The notes below the pieces were generated by a model. It saw only the letters and a program-made list of their open reading frames with translations, had not been told where the DNA came from and ran no database searches. A stretch of DNA of 64,000 bases from the NCBI RefSeq assembly GCF_000622405.1, contig NZ_JASF01000005.1, positions 1,550,001-1,614,000 on the forward strand. The letters are read 5' to 3'. The DNA comes from Sulfitobacter donghicola DSW-25 = KCTC 12864 = JCM 14565 (lineage in GTDB: Bacteria; Pseudomonadota; Alphaproteobacteria; Rhodobacterales; Rhodobacteraceae). The translations under genes were made by a program, and so were the position numbers. Shown one piece after another: positions 26,604 to 36,269 of the stretch; the stretch's first letter is position 1; each line of letters opens with the position of its first letter.

Positions 26604-28316
26604 ATGACCCTTTCCAACTACCTGCCCGTTCTCACGTGGGGGCGGCAATACGATCGTTCCGCTTTGTCAAATGACCTGATGGCGGCGTTGATTGTAACGA
26701 TCATGTTGATCCCGCAATCCCTTGCCTATGCGCTATTGGCGGGCCTCCCACCAGAGGCGGGTCTGTATGCGTCTATTGTGCCGATCATTCTTTATTCGAT
26801 GTTCGGGACCAGCCGTGCATTGGCTGTTGGTCCGGTTGCAGTGGTTTCCTTGATGACCGCCGCCGCGCTGAGCAATATCGTTGAACAAGGTACGATGGGC
26901 TATGCCGTCGCGGCCTTGTCTTTGGCGGGGTTGTCGGGTGTCATGCTGTTGGCGATGGGGTTGTTCCGCCTTGGCTTTATCGCAAACTTCCTGTCCCACC
27001 CTGTTATCGCGGGGTTCATCACCGCCTCGGGGATCATCATCGCCGCGAGCCAGCTCAAGCATATCTTTGGTGTCGATGCTCATGGTCATAACTTGTTGGA
27101 TCTGGTCCTGTCATTGGCCGCGCATCTGTCAGATATAAACTGGATCACGGCTGTTATCGGCGTTTTGGCAACTGGCTTTCTATTCTGGGTGCGCAAGGGT
27201 CTTAAACCCATGTTGGAAGGTTTGGGGCTAGGCGAAACCCTCACAGGTGTGTTGGTGAAAACCGGACCTGTTGCTGTCGTTGTGCTCACAACATTCGCTG
27301 TTTGGGTCTTTGGTTTGGCTGATCGTGGGGTAAAGATTGTGGGCGAAGTACCGCAAAGCTTGCCGCCCTTTACGATCCCTTCCTTTTCGCCCGATCTACT
27401 GGGCCAGCTTTTGCTTCCAGCGTTTTTGATATCTATCATCGGCTTCGTTGAATCGATCTCGGTGGCGCAAACTCTTGCCGCGAAAAAGCGCCAGCGGATT
27501 GACCCAGACCAAGAATTGATTGGTCTGGGTGCGGCGAATATCGGGGCGTCGCTAACGGGTGGTTTTCCGGTGACGGGTGGTTTCTCGCGTTCGGTTGTGA
27601 ATTTCGATGCGGGTGCCGAAACGCCAGCGGCGGGTGCGTTTACAGCGGTTGGTTTGGCGATTGCCGCTTTGGCGCTGACGCCCCTCATCTACTTCCTGCC
27701 CAAGGCCACTTTGGCCGCGACGATCATTGTCGCGGTGTTGAGTTTGGTTGATTTCTCGATCCTGAAACGAAGCTGGGATTATTCGAAAGCAGATTTTGCT
27801 GCCGTGCTTGTGACGATTCTGCTTACTTTGATTGTGGGGGTTGAAATTGGCGTTTCCGCAGGTGTGGGCCTGTCGATTTTGTTGCACCTTTATAAGTCTT
27901 CAAAACCCCACGTTGCCGAAGTTGGCCAGGTGCCGGGCACTGAGCACTATAGAAACATCTTGCGCCACGTTGTTATCACAGAGCCAAGCGTGGTGACCTT
28001 GCGTGTGGATGAAAGCCTGTATTTTGCCAACGCGCGTTTCCTAGAGGACAAGGTTTACAACCGCGTGGCAGGTGACAAAGAAATCCGGCATGTCATCTTG
28101 CAATGCTCTGCCATAAACGAGATCGATCTGAGCGCGTTGGAATCTCTTGAGATGATCAACAACCGCCTGCACGAGATGGATGTAAAGCTGCATCTGTCCG
28201 AAGTGAAAGGCCCTGTGATGGACCGCCTGAAGGAACAGCATTTCTTACAAGAGATGACAGGTGAAATTTTCCTGACGCAGTATGAGGCGGCAAAAACCGT
28301 AAGCGAAAAGACCTGA
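26604..28316 (+). CDS. SulP-family anion transporter with STAS domain
   Basis: This 570-aa inner-membrane transporter has about 10-12 helices in residues 20-430, with the family's ALVIVTIMLIPQSLAYALLAGLPPEAGLYAS-like segment (in pieces here) and TGGFPVTGGFSRSVVNFDAGA. A cytosolic STAS domain (about 445-560, INEIDLSALESL) follows. Substrate likely sulfate/sulfite or another anion; in this context it may export or exchange sulfur oxyanions from sulfide oxidation. A terminator follows. Confidence 0.9.
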   Translation: MTLSNYLPVLTWGRQYDRSALSNDLMAALIVTIMLIPQSLAYALLAGLPPEAGLYASIVPIILYSMFGTSRALAVGPVAVVSLMTAAALSNIVEQGTMGYAVAALSLAGLSGVMLLAMGLFRLGFIANFLSHPVIAGFITASGIIIAASQLKHIFGVDAHGHNLLDLVLSLAAHLSDINWITAVIGVLATGFLFWVRKGLKPMLEGLGLGETLTGVLVKTGPVAVVVLTTFAVWVFGLADRGVKIVGEVPQSLPPFTIPSFSPDLLGQLLLPAFLISIIGFVESISVAQTLAAKKRQRIDPDQELIGLGAANIGASLTGGFPVTGGFSRSVVNFDAGAETPAAGAFTAVGLAIAALALTPLIYFLPKATLAATIIVAVLSLVDFSILKRSWDYSKADFAAVLVTILLTLIVGVEIGVSAGVGLSILLHLYKSSKPHVAEVGQVPGTEHYRNILRHVVITEPSVVTLRVDESLYFANARFLEDKVYNRVAGDKEIRHVILQCSAINEIDLSALESLEMINNRLHEMDVKLHLSEVKGPVMDRLKEQHFLQEMTGEIFLTQYEAAKTVSEKT

Positions 28317-28321
28317 AAGAC

Positions 28322-28360
28322 AGAGGGGCAGAGCTCCCGATAGGGTCTGCCCCTCTTTCG
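28322..28360. terminator. Terminator between SulP gene and pxpA
   Basis: Perfect 11-bp inverted repeat AGAGGGGCAGA (28322-28332) and TCTGCCCCTCT (28346-28356), then TTCGTT. It lies between convergent genes and may act in both directions. Confidence 0.8.
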
Positions 28361-28366
28361 TTGTTA

Positions 28367-29131
28367 TCAGCGATGACCTTCAAAGGTTTGGACGGTAACG
28401 TCGTTGTCTTCCAGAGCCGCGCGAACGGAGGCTGCGATTTGAACGGCGGTTGGCGTATCACCGTGCAGGCAGATCGTGTCGATTGATGCAGGGATATGTT
28501 TGCCGCTATCGGTGATGATTGCGCCAGCTTTCACCATCTCGACCATGCGTTTGCCTGCTATCTCAGGATCATGGATCACCGCGCCTTTTATGCTGCGATC
28601 AACCAAGGTTGCATCATCATTATAGGCGCGATCGGCAAAGATCTCTCCGGCCCATTCACACCCCAGTTCCTCGACCGCTTGTTGATGCGCGGTTTGGGCA
28701 AGGATCATGACAATCAGGTCAGGGGCAACTGACAGCGCCGCCTCGTAAAGGTCGCGGGCTAATACGGGGTCTTCGGAGGCCATATTCGACAGCGCGCCGT
28801 GCAGTTTTAGGTGGCGCACCTTGGCGCCAACACTGCGGGCCATTCCGATGCTGGCCGCCACCTGATAGCGGATTTGGTTTTGCAATGTGGATCTGGGAAC
28901 TGACATGCGGTTTCTGCCGAAACCCGCCAAATCCATAAAGCCCGGGTGGGCGCCGATGCCTACGTTATTGGCATGTGCCATGGTCATCGTCTTGGCCATA
29001 ACATCTGGATCACCAGCATGGCCGCCACAGGCGATGTTGGCCGAGGTCACGGTTTTCAGCAAAGCGGCATCGTCGCCCATCGTCCAAGCGGCAAAGCTTT
29101 CGCCCATGTCAGCATTTAGATCTACGCGCAT
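28367..29131 (-). CDS. pxpA: 5-oxoprolinase subunit A (LamB/YcsF family)
   Basis: This component of the ATP-dependent 5-oxoprolinase PxpABC opens pyroglutamate to glutamate. The 254-aa protein starts VDLNADMGESF and has ANIACGGHAGDP, VGIGAHPGFMD, VRHLKLHGAL and the ADRAYNDDATLV segment, all LamB/YcsF marks. It follows pxpC by two bases. Operon order is transporter, pxpB, pxpC, pxpA. Confidence 0.93.
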   Translation of the reverse strand: MRVDLNADMGESFAAWTMGDDAALLKTVTSANIACGGHAGDPDVMAKTMTMAHANNVGIGAHPGFMDLAGFGRNRMSVPRSTLQNQIRYQVAASIGMARSVGAKVRHLKLHGALSNMASEDPVLARDLYEAALSVAPDLIVMILAQTAHQQAVEELGCEWAGEIFADRAYNDDATLVDRSIKGAVIHDPEIAGKRMVEMVKAGAIITDSGKHIPASIDTICLHGDTPTAVQIAASVRAALEDNDVTVQTFEGHR

Positions 29132-29133
29132 GA

Positions 29134-30162
29134 TTATTCCTCAAATTGGGTTGGGTCAGAGGTGCCAGAAACAACGCCGCTGATCAATTGATAGGAGAGT
29201 AGGTCGCGGATGGTAGCAGGGTCGCGCAACAAGGGAGTGAGCGAACCTGCTAATGTTGCCAGTGCGGTTTGTGCCCGTTGCTCGATTGCGCGGGCTTCTT
29301 CGAGTTCGACAAATTGAAACGAGATCGCGGCACCAGCAGGTGCCTGCGCGACACGGGCCATATCAGAAGGCAGGACCGTACCGATGCGGGGGTATCCCCC
29401 TGTCGTCTGACATTCACACATCAGCACAAATGGTGCGCCATCACCTGCGACCTGAATATCACCCGTTGCGATAACGTCGGACAAAATCGTGAGTTGGTCG
29501 GCGGCGTGGAACGGATCACCTTGGTGGTCCATCCGAACGCCCATGCGGTTGCCTCTCGGGTCTCTTTTGAATTCGGTCGAGGTGAAGCGGGTGATCGTCT
29601 GGCGATCGAATTGCTCTGTCTGCATGGAGGAGGTGATACGGATGAGCCCCCCTTCAAACCGGTTTTTAACAGGCAAGGTCATGCCCGTTGTGGTGCCTTT
29701 GTCATTTCCGATTGGCAGTGTTTCATTGGCCTGTAAGGCCGCGCCGATCCCGCCGCTCAGATGGGCAGACCGTGCCCCCATCATTACGGGTGTGTCTATG
29801 CCCCCACCCAGATGCAGGTATCCATAGGTTCCGCTGTGCGCACCACCGATGGATAGCACAGAACCTGCTGGCAGCAGGTGACTGGCATTCCAAACCAAAG
29901 GCTCGTCGTCCAGTTTTGCGCTCATTGGTGCGCCTGTCAGCGCAATGCGAATGTCGGCATCCGCGCGAAACTGCCCGCCCATCCCGACCATCTCTATCGC
30001 GGCGAGGTCAGGTGATTGCCCTAGCAGGGCAGCCCCTTCGTGAAGGGCGGTCATGTCCGCCGCTCCGCCACGTGTTAGCCCTTGGGCCAGATAACCGCGC
30101 CGCCCTTTGTCTTGGATGGTCATGGCGGGGCCGCATGATAGGATTGTGAGGTTGCGGCTCAT
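29134..30162 (-). CDS. pxpC: 5-oxoprolinase subunit C (biotin-dependent carboxyltransferase-like)
   Basis: This 342-aa AHS2/KipA-type protein starts LTILSCGPAMTIQDKGRRGY with later TQEFKRDPRG-like STEFKRDPRGNRMGVRMD and CECQTTGGYPRIGTVL, typical of PxpC. It overlaps pxpB by ATGA. It works with PxpA and PxpB in 5-oxoproline hydrolysis. Confidence 0.92.
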   Translation of the reverse strand: MSRNLTILSCGPAMTIQDKGRRGYLAQGLTRGGAADMTALHEGAALLGQSPDLAAIEMVGMGGQFRADADIRIALTGAPMSAKLDDEPLVWNASHLLPAGSVLSIGGAHSGTYGYLHLGGGIDTPVMMGARSAHLSGGIGAALQANETLPIGNDKGTTTGMTLPVKNRFEGGLIRITSSMQTEQFDRQTITRFTSTEFKRDPRGNRMGVRMDHQGDPFHAADQLTILSDVIATGDIQVAGDGAPFVLMCECQTTGGYPRIGTVLPSDMARVAQAPAGAAISFQFVELEEARAIEQRAQTALATLAGSLTPLLRDPATIRDLLSYQLISGVVSGTSDPTQFEE

Positions 30163-30899
30163 GGTAGAGCGCTCCGTTGCGCGCCGCCATCGCCTGACTG
30201 GTCACTTTTGCAGATTTTCTCATACTCCGCTTGGGAAACAGACGGGAAAGAAAGTTCATCACCAGGGGTGAGGGCAATTGGTTCGACACCGGTCGGGCGA
30301 AATGTTCGAAAGGCCGTTTGCCCAATGTGGCGCCACCCTGTGGGCGAGGCATTGGTGAAAACGATCAATTGCCGAATAGCCACAACCAACGCGCCACTGG
30401 GAACGGACCGCGTTAGCGTTTGCTGGCGCGGGATGTCCCAATGGGGGGGCAGCTCTCCTGTGTAGGGTTGGCCGGGGGCAAAGCCGATGGTCAATACACG
30501 GACCCGCGCCGATGAAAGCTCGTGAATCGCTTGTTCGGGGGTGACGCCCGCAGCTGTCGCGGCCTCTTCTAGTTGCGGGGCCGCGTCGGTGCCGTAAAGC
30601 GTGGGGATTTCCCAAAGGGTTCTGCCAGCAGGCAAGGGGGCGGCGTACCAGTCTGATTGCTCTAGAAGGCCTTGCAGTTTCTCCGACAGTGCGTTTGGCG
30701 CGGATGATATGAGGTCGGCGCTGACAAAGGTAGAAACCAGAGAGGTGGAAGTTTCCCAGACCTCTGGCCAATGCTGCGCCTCTACTGCCGCGCGAAAGGC
30801 GATGGCCGCTCGGTTAGCGGGTTCGCTCATGCCCTCACCGAATTGCACAAGCAATCCAGCCAGCCCAACACGACGAATGCGAGGGTAGTCAGCCGTCAT
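30159..30899 (-). CDS. pxpB: 5-oxoprolinase subunit B (KipI/AHS1 family)
   Basis: This protein of about 246 aa starts MTADYPRIRRVGLAGLLVQFGE. It has the AHS1 signatures SAD region, VLTIGFAPGQPYTG, LTRSVPSGALVVAIRQ and PTGWRHIGQT. The ATG at 30899 overlaps the transporter stop by 11 bases; the longer in-frame start at 30977 lies inside that gene. It forms the functional unit with pxpC and pxpA. Confidence 0.92.
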   Translation of the reverse strand: MTADYPRIRRVGLAGLLVQFGEGMSEPANRAAIAFRAAVEAQHWPEVWETSTSLVSTFVSADLISSAPNALSEKLQGLLEQSDWYAAPLPAGRTLWEIPTLYGTDAAPQLEEAATAAGVTPEQAIHELSSARVRVLTIGFAPGQPYTGELPPHWDIPRQQTLTRSVPSGALVVAIRQLIVFTNASPTGWRHIGQTAFRTFRPTGVEPIALTPGDELSFPSVSQAEYEKICKSDQSGDGGAQRSALP

Positions 30900-31836
30900 G
30901 CAATGCCTTTCGATAGAGTGAAGGAAGTAAGATTGGAGTGAGATACATAGGAAGCTGCCAACAGCCAATAAAAACAAGAAGGGGCGCCAAAGTTTCTGAC
31001 GGAAGAGCGACTAGGAACAAGGCGATGTTTCGATTTCCTGCCCCGATAGCAAGCGGCCCAGCAACAGATCGCAGCGCAGAACGCCGAAGCACCATTAATG
31101 TTATTATCTGTAGTCCGTAGCTGATCCCAAAGGCAAGAACAGCCCATAGAACTACCTGCATTGCATCGGCGCGAATGGCGGCGTTGAGGGGGGCCATCAA
31201 CGCGACGGCGAGGATGCAGAATACCAATACCGAAGCGCCATCCAATGCGCTAATTTGTTTTTGTGTTGGGCGTGGAAGCAGCGCAGCGCGCAGGCCAAAC
31301 CCGACCAGCGTTGCGCATAGAATGACTGTTAAAACTAAAGCTGATGACTGCAATACATCTGAAAAGGTTCCGATTTGGGGAGACAAATAAAGGATTGGCA
31401 ATACCGTTATGGGAAAGGTCGCAGTTCCCAAAACCATAATTTGCATCATCTTTCCCGCATCTAACCCCAGCAAAAGAGCCAAATTGGTGCTGCCAGAAAG
31501 AGCAGGCGCAGAGGTGACCAATACCATCGCGAGAGCGGCAGGCGTATGGGCGACGCCCAACAGCGTTAGGATGCAGAAAATAATCAAGGGAACCGCAAGC
31601 TGCAAAACCGCAACCGCTCCAAACCCCCATCTGAGATCTGCAGCAGCACTGGAGACCGCCACATGCCCGATCCTCAATGCCGTGACGGTTAGTAGAACGG
31701 CAACCAGAACGGGCATCCAATAGGCCAAGGCGTTGGCCAGCTCAGGCCAGAAAACGCCGGCAGCTAGCCCGATTATCAGGCAGATACGCGCGTTTTGAGA
31801 TATGCTCTCTAACGCTCTGGTCATCATGAATGGCAT
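30889..31836 (-). CDS. Bile acid:sodium symporter (BASS) family transporter
   Basis: This 315-aa membrane protein has nine to ten hydrophobic helices and the SAPALSGSTNLALLLG and GAGNRNIALFLVAL segments that mark BASS/ACR3-like sodium symporters. It leads the pxpBCA operon and overlaps pxpB, so uptake of 5-oxoproline or a related acid is a reasonable guess, but substrate specificity is not readable. Confidence 0.75.
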   Translation of the reverse strand: MPFMMTRALESISQNARICLIIGLAAGVFWPELANALAYWMPVLVAVLLTVTALRIGHVAVSSAAADLRWGFGAVAVLQLAVPLIIFCILTLLGVAHTPAALAMVLVTSAPALSGSTNLALLLGLDAGKMMQIMVLGTATFPITVLPILYLSPQIGTFSDVLQSSALVLTVILCATLVGFGLRAALLPRPTQKQISALDGASVLVFCILAVALMAPLNAAIRADAMQVVLWAVLAFGISYGLQIITLMVLRRSALRSVAGPLAIGAGNRNIALFLVALPSETLAPLLVFIGCWQLPMYLTPILLPSLYRKALHDG

Positions 31837-31929
31837 TTCGGAACAAACTGGTGCATCGCAGCCTCCTGCCGATCAGACAGAGCAGAGAGGGTGGGGGTTC
31901 GCAATGCTTTTTGCTCTGATCCGAAAGGA

Positions 31930-33531
31930 TTAGAGTGGGTTATCCGCTAGCACCAGATCACTTGCCTTTTCGCCGATCATAATTGCTGGCGCATTGGTAT
32001 TCCCTGAGACGATTTCAGGCATGATCGAGCAATCAGCAACGCGCAGCCCTGCAATCCCGTGAACGCGCAGGCGGGCATCTACAACAGCGGATGGGTCATC
32101 ACCCATCTTACAGGTACCCGTTGGGTGATAGATGGATGCGGTGTTGTTACGGGCCCAATCCAAAGTTGCATCGTAATCTTCGATGTCCAAATCAGGGCTT
32201 GGGCGGAACTCGGTTGAGATTTTTGAGGTGAGCGGCGCGTGACGTGCAATGCGTCGCGCAATGTTCACCCCCTCAACCACCGTTCGGCAATCTGTTTCTG
32301 TCGAAAGGTAATTGGGGATGATGCGGGGATAGACCGCGCCATCTGATGACGCGAGCCTGATCTCGCCTTTGCTCTCTGGGCGTAATTGGCAAACAGACAT
32401 GGTAAACGCAGAGAATTTGTCGGCCCCTTTTCCCGGGTTCTCGGCCGAAAGGGGTTGAACATGGAATTGGATATCAGGGGTTTCCATTTCTGGTCGGGTT
32501 TTCAGAAAGCCAGTCGCGAGGCTGGCCGCCATGGTCATTGGACCTGAGCGGTTCAGCATATATTTCAACCCGATTTTGGCCCGTCCTAGCAAGCTCGAAA
32601 CCTCGTTGTTTAGGGTCGGTTCATGCGTTTTATAGACCAATCGTGCCTGCAAGTGGTCCTGCATGTTTTTGCCAACACCTTTCAGGTCAGCCTTTACGTC
32701 GATGCCGTGCTCCTGAAGCTGTTCAGCTTCGCCAATCCCTGACAGCATCAGCAGTTGAGGAGAATTGATCGTGCCACCGGACAGGATGATTTCCTTACCT
32801 GCACGCACTGTGTGTACGGCACCTGATTTGTCTTTGTATTGCACCGCGACTGCGCGCTGACCCTCTAGCACGATCTTTTCGACCTGCGCATGGGTGATGA
32901 TTTCAAGGTTGCCGCGCTGGCGTGCGGGATTCAGATAGGCAACGGCGGCAGAGCAACGCCGACCATTGCGTGCGGTGAGCTGGAAGAACCCGACGCCTTC
33001 TTGATCCGCGCCGTTATAATCGGGGTTGAAATGGTATCCAGCAGCCTGTGCCGCAGCCACCCATGCATCGGTGATGGGGCGTTGAACACGCATGTCGGAA
33101 ACAGAAAGCGGGCCTTGGTCTCCATGAAATTCATCTGCGCCACGTTCATTTTTCTCGGCGCGTTTGAAGAGGGGCAGAACATCATCCCATCCCCATCCTG
33201 CATTTCCCATCTGGCGCCAGCGATCATAGTCTTGGGGCTGTCCGCGCACATAAAGCAAACCGTTTAAGGAGGATGAGCCCCCCAACACTTTGCCGCGTGG
33301 CCATTCCAGAGAACGGCCGTTCAACCCCGGATCAGGTTCGGTTTTGTAACACCAGTCCACCGCAGGATTATGGATCGTTTTGAAATAGCCAACAGGGATG
33401 TGAATCCACGGGTTCCAATCCCGCCCGCCTGCTTCAAGAAGAACAACTTTGTTTCGTGGATTTGCGCTTAACCGGTTGGCCAAAACGCAACCAGCCGAGC
33501 CTGCACCTACAACAATAAAATCCGCGTCCAT
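31930..33531 (-). CDS. GMC-family FAD oxidoreductase (choline/alcohol dehydrogenase-like)
   Basis: This 533-aa flavoprotein has an N-terminal Rossmann motif DFIVVGAGSAGCVLANRLS, GMC signature 1 near WPRGKVLGGSSSLNGLLYVRG (split region around 85-105) and signature 2 SGGTINSPQLLMLSGIG. C-terminal catalytic His lies in YHPTGTCKMG and the second in SGNTNAP. Members oxidise choline or alcohols. The start MDADFIVV at 33531 is favoured over 33558. The substrate is unknown; no betaine genes are adjacent. Confidence 0.88.
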   Translation of the reverse strand: MDADFIVVGAGSAGCVLANRLSANPRNKVVLLEAGGRDWNPWIHIPVGYFKTIHNPAVDWCYKTEPDPGLNGRSLEWPRGKVLGGSSSLNGLLYVRGQPQDYDRWRQMGNAGWGWDDVLPLFKRAEKNERGADEFHGDQGPLSVSDMRVQRPITDAWVAAAQAAGYHFNPDYNGADQEGVGFFQLTARNGRRCSAAVAYLNPARQRGNLEIITHAQVEKIVLEGQRAVAVQYKDKSGAVHTVRAGKEIILSGGTINSPQLLMLSGIGEAEQLQEHGIDVKADLKGVGKNMQDHLQARLVYKTHEPTLNNEVSSLLGRAKIGLKYMLNRSGPMTMAASLATGFLKTRPEMETPDIQFHVQPLSAENPGKGADKFSAFTMSVCQLRPESKGEIRLASSDGAVYPRIIPNYLSTETDCRTVVEGVNIARRIARHAPLTSKISTEFRPSPDLDIEDYDATLDWARNNTASIYHPTGTCKMGDDPSAVVDARLRVHGIAGLRVADCSIMPEIVSGNTNAPAIMIGEKASDLVLADNPL

Positions 33532-33684
33532 ACTGGAACCCTCCGAGGCGCTCAGCAAAACTCTATACAGTGCTGATGTAAAGCCGAAGGAAAAGAAGGG
33601 GGGCGATAGGACAAGCTAAAAGAGGTTTGAATGGCTGATCTAAAAGAGCAATTGCCACACCTGTAGAACGCAACACACGCGCAA

Positions 33685-34911
33685 TCAGAACTGGTGATCG
33701 GCAGATGGTTTGAGCCAATCGGCTTCAAATTCGATGTTGTTTACACCTGCCAGACGTTTTAGGCGATCTAGCTCGGCTTCAAATGCGGCTTGGCGCCCTT
33801 TGCCCCATGCAACACCCCTTTCCGGCCACAGAGCGCGAATGCGCAGCGTATCTTCGGAACGGAATGCCTTCATGTCTACGCGACCAACCAGCCGTTCCCC
33901 CTGTAAGAGAGGAAAGACGTAGTAACCGTAAATCCGTTTCGCCTCGGGGACAAAGACCTCAATACGGTAGTCAAAACCAAAAAGGAATTTTGCGCGCTTG
34001 CGGTCGCGTAGCGCTGGATCAAACGGGCTAAGGGCCCTGATCCGCTGTGGTGCTTGTTGGGTGATCGCGGCGTCAGCAAAAAGGTTGGGCCGTGCAAAAA
34101 CACGTTTGCAAGTTTTGTCGGCGCCTACGATCTCCAACTCTTCGATATCGCCTGCGGTTAGTGATTTTGCGCACCATGCTTTGGCTTCCGCAGCAGTCAC
34201 ATGGGCCCAGAACGCCGCAATCTCACCAGAAGTGGCAAAGCCTAACCGGTCCAAGGCACCGGAACAGCACCAGTCAATTGTATCCCCATCTGTGGGTGGG
34301 TTCTGCGGCGCTGTAAACTGTTGGTCCAATGCTCGCTCGGCTAAATCATAGCGTTTCTGGAAATTCTGCCGCCCTACAACATGCAACGCGCCGCTGCGCC
34401 AGAGGTATTCAAGAGCTGTTTTGGAGGGGTGCCAATCCCACCAGCCACCAGAGCCCCGCTTTTCTCCCTGACCGACATCGGATGATCCGCAGGCCCCGTT
34501 TTCGCGGATAAAGTCTAAAACGCACTGCAGTTGGTCTTCGAACCCGTCCCGCCGCCAGTTGCGCCATTGCTTACGCAGCTTTGCTGCATCGCGATCCCTT
34601 CGCATCTGCCAGTGGGGGTAGTAGGATAGCGGGATCACCGCGGCATCATGGGTCCAGTGTTCAAACAGCCCTTTGTCCTTTTCGTAAAGGCGCTTTAGGT
34701 CGTTTGTTCGATAACGCTGCTTTCGGGCAAACAGGATAAGGTCATGCGCCCGCGCCACGGTGTTGATGCTGTCTAGCTGCACAAATCCAAGCCGCTCGAT
34801 CAACGCGATAAGAGCGTCACTATTTGCTGGACCTTGAGGGGATTCAAGTAAAGCATGCCGATCCAGAAAAATTCGCCGTGCGGCCGAGTTTTCCAGACGT
34901 GGCAGGTTCAT
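33685..34911 (-). CDS. YcaQ/AlkX-like DNA glycosylase (HTH_42 family)
   Basis: This 408-aa protein of the AlkZ-like superfamily consists of tandem winged-helix domains that form a glycosylase removing bulky or crosslinked alkylated bases. The motif FVQLDSIN (Q45-L46-D47) fits the QxD catalytic signature of the AlkX/YcaQ branch, which unhooks interstrand crosslinks, rather than QxQ of AlkZ. It is coupled to the LacI gene by ATGA, an unusual partner. Confidence 0.82.
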   Translation of the reverse strand: MNLPRLENSAARRIFLDRHALLESPQGPANSDALIALIERLGFVQLDSINTVARAHDLILFARKQRYRTNDLKRLYEKDKGLFEHWTHDAAVIPLSYYPHWQMRRDRDAAKLRKQWRNWRRDGFEDQLQCVLDFIRENGACGSSDVGQGEKRGSGGWWDWHPSKTALEYLWRSGALHVVGRQNFQKRYDLAERALDQQFTAPQNPPTDGDTIDWCCSGALDRLGFATSGEIAAFWAHVTAAEAKAWCAKSLTAGDIEELEIVGADKTCKRVFARPNLFADAAITQQAPQRIRALSPFDPALRDRKRAKFLFGFDYRIEVFVPEAKRIYGYYVFPLLQGERLVGRVDMKAFRSEDTLRIRALWPERGVAWGKGRQAAFEAELDRLKRLAGVNNIEFEADWLKPSADHQF

Positions 34912-35945
34912 CCGCGCTTTTTGCGGCGAAGCGTATCACCGACTGACAAAGTAGGATTCATGATGACTGTCTTGGGCAAATCAGCGTCTGGTTCGCTGCT
35001 TGACGCATTTAGGATTATCTTTGCCGCCTCTTCGCCAATTTCACGACGGCAGGCATCCATGGTGGCCAGCTGGCGGGGTAGCCCTGCCAGCAACTCAACC
35101 CCGTTAAAACCCGCGAGACCGATCTGTCCGGGAACGTCAATTCCTTCGTCCAAAAGGTGCAGCAGACCGCCTGCGCCGATCATGTCGTTCGAGAAGTAGA
35201 GAAAATCCAAATCAGGTGAACGCTCCAGCATATCCCTTGTCATCTCGCGCCCTTTCAATAGGGCAGAGCCGCCAGAATAGAATGCACGGTCCTCGATTTC
35301 GATGCCTTCTTTGGCAAGCGCTTCGGTAAACCCTTCAAACCGTTTTCTTGCACGGTGATCCAGCGGCATCTTGGTGCCCAAAAAGCCAATCCGTTCATAC
35401 CCCTCGCGCAGAATTTCGCGGGCCATGTCGCGGCCTGCTTGCCTATGAGAGATGCCCACCATCGCATCAACCGGATTGCCATCGGTGTCCATAATCTCAA
35501 CAACTGGGATACCTGCGTTCAGCAACATCGCGCGCGTCGCTTCGGAATGTTCAAGCCCCGCAATGATTACGCCAGACGGGCGCCACGACAGCATCTCATA
35601 GAGAACCTGTTCTTCCTTTTCTGGGCGATAGCCCGTCACACCAACAACGGGTTGTAAGGGCGTGTCGTCCAACCCTGCATTGATACCGTTCAGGACTTCG
35701 GGAAAAACCATATTGCTCAGCGAAGGAATAATGACAGCAACCAGGTTCACCCGCTGAGAGGCAAGCGACCCTGCGATTTGGTTTGGGACGTATCCCAGTT
35801 CCTTGGCGGCCGCCAAAACCCGTTCCCGCGTTGTCGCTGAAACATCGCCACTTTTCCTCAAGACCCGACTGACGGTCATTTCGGAAACACCGCATGCTTC
35901 GGATACATCGCGTAATGTGAGGGGGCGTTTCGGCAGTTGTGACAA
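34908..35945 (-). CDS. LacI-family transcriptional regulator (GntR-like)
   Basis: This protein of about 345 aa has an N-terminal LacI HTH (LTLRDVSEACGVSEMTVSRVLR, in pieces about residues 8-30) and a periplasmic-binding-like sensor domain (VAVIIPSLSNMVFPEVLNGI, FLYFSNDMIGAGGL, IGLAGFNGVE). No ATG sits at a natural N-terminus. A TTG at 35945, eight bases after AGGAA, gives a typical start; the open frame extends to 36041. It resembles gluconate-type LacI repressors. xylB lies beyond the island, a possible former neighbour. Confidence 0.82.
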   Translation of the reverse strand: MSQLPKRPLTLRDVSEACGVSEMTVSRVLRKSGDVSATTRERVLAAAKELGYVPNQIAGSLASQRVNLVAVIIPSLSNMVFPEVLNGINAGLDDTPLQPVVGVTGYRPEKEEQVLYEMLSWRPSGVIIAGLEHSEATRAMLLNAGIPVVEIMDTDGNPVDAMVGISHRQAGRDMAREILREGYERIGFLGTKMPLDHRARKRFEGFTEALAKEGIEIEDRAFYSGGSALLKGREMTRDMLERSPDLDFLYFSNDMIGAGGLLHLLDEGIDVPGQIGLAGFNGVELLAGLPRQLATMDACRREIGEEAAKIILNASSSEPDADLPKTVIMNPTLSVGDTLRRKKRG

Positions 35946-36131
35946 GGCGGAATTCCTGCATTTGCTGTTGTTAGGACCAACGTAGTAGGTCGAAGAGGGA
36001 CAGGCAATCAAGGATATCAAACAGAGCGGCCGAAGCTGCAATGCTATTCCAAATCTTTGTCTGCTAAATCAGGGGAACGACCGTGCAGAGACTCTAGCGT
36101 AGGGGTGGGGATTGCGGTATCTGAACAATAT

Positions 36132-36170
36132 GGCCCCGTGGCTCAACTGGATAGAGCAGCCCCCTCCTAA
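36132..36170 (+). pseudogene. 5' half of a tRNA-Arg(CCT) gene (remnant, type A)
   Basis: Acceptor strand GGCCCCG, D-arm GCTC/GAGC and anticodon-loop half GCCCC-CTCCTAA match tRNA-Arg(CCT) through base 39, then the sequence changes to GCGGAGGGTCC and no T-arm follows. Its acceptor and anticodon strands would pair perfectly with the 3' half now found at 36309-36346 and at 60582-60619, but not with the one at 49682-49719. Confidence 0.85.
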
Positions 36171-36234
36171 GCGGAGGGTCCGGGACCGGAAAGAGATGGG
36201 AAGACAACACGCTAGGAAAGTGGCAAGCTTGCGC

Positions 36235-36253
36235 GAACCGTTTTCCGAACCGT
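36235..36253 (+). repeat. Paired GAACCGT repeats next to attL
   Basis: Two direct copies of GAACCGT (36235-36241 and 36247-36253) spaced 12 bp. The same heptamer occurs twice near attM (49758-49764 and 49801-49807, inverted) and twice near attR (60424-60430, 60448-60454). They look like integrase arm-type sites. Confidence 0.4.
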
Positions 36254-36269
36254 AAGAAAGTGGTTACAA

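Noticed and set aside
31860..31930. Possible terminator after the GMC oxidoreductase gene
   Set aside because: The pairing between the ATCAGA and TCTGAT parts needs a bulge and a long loop; too weak to report as a feature.
36132..36190. A second complete tRNA-Arg gene
   Set aside because: Only the 5' half and anticodon loop fit; no T-arm or acceptor 3' strand follows within 100 bases.
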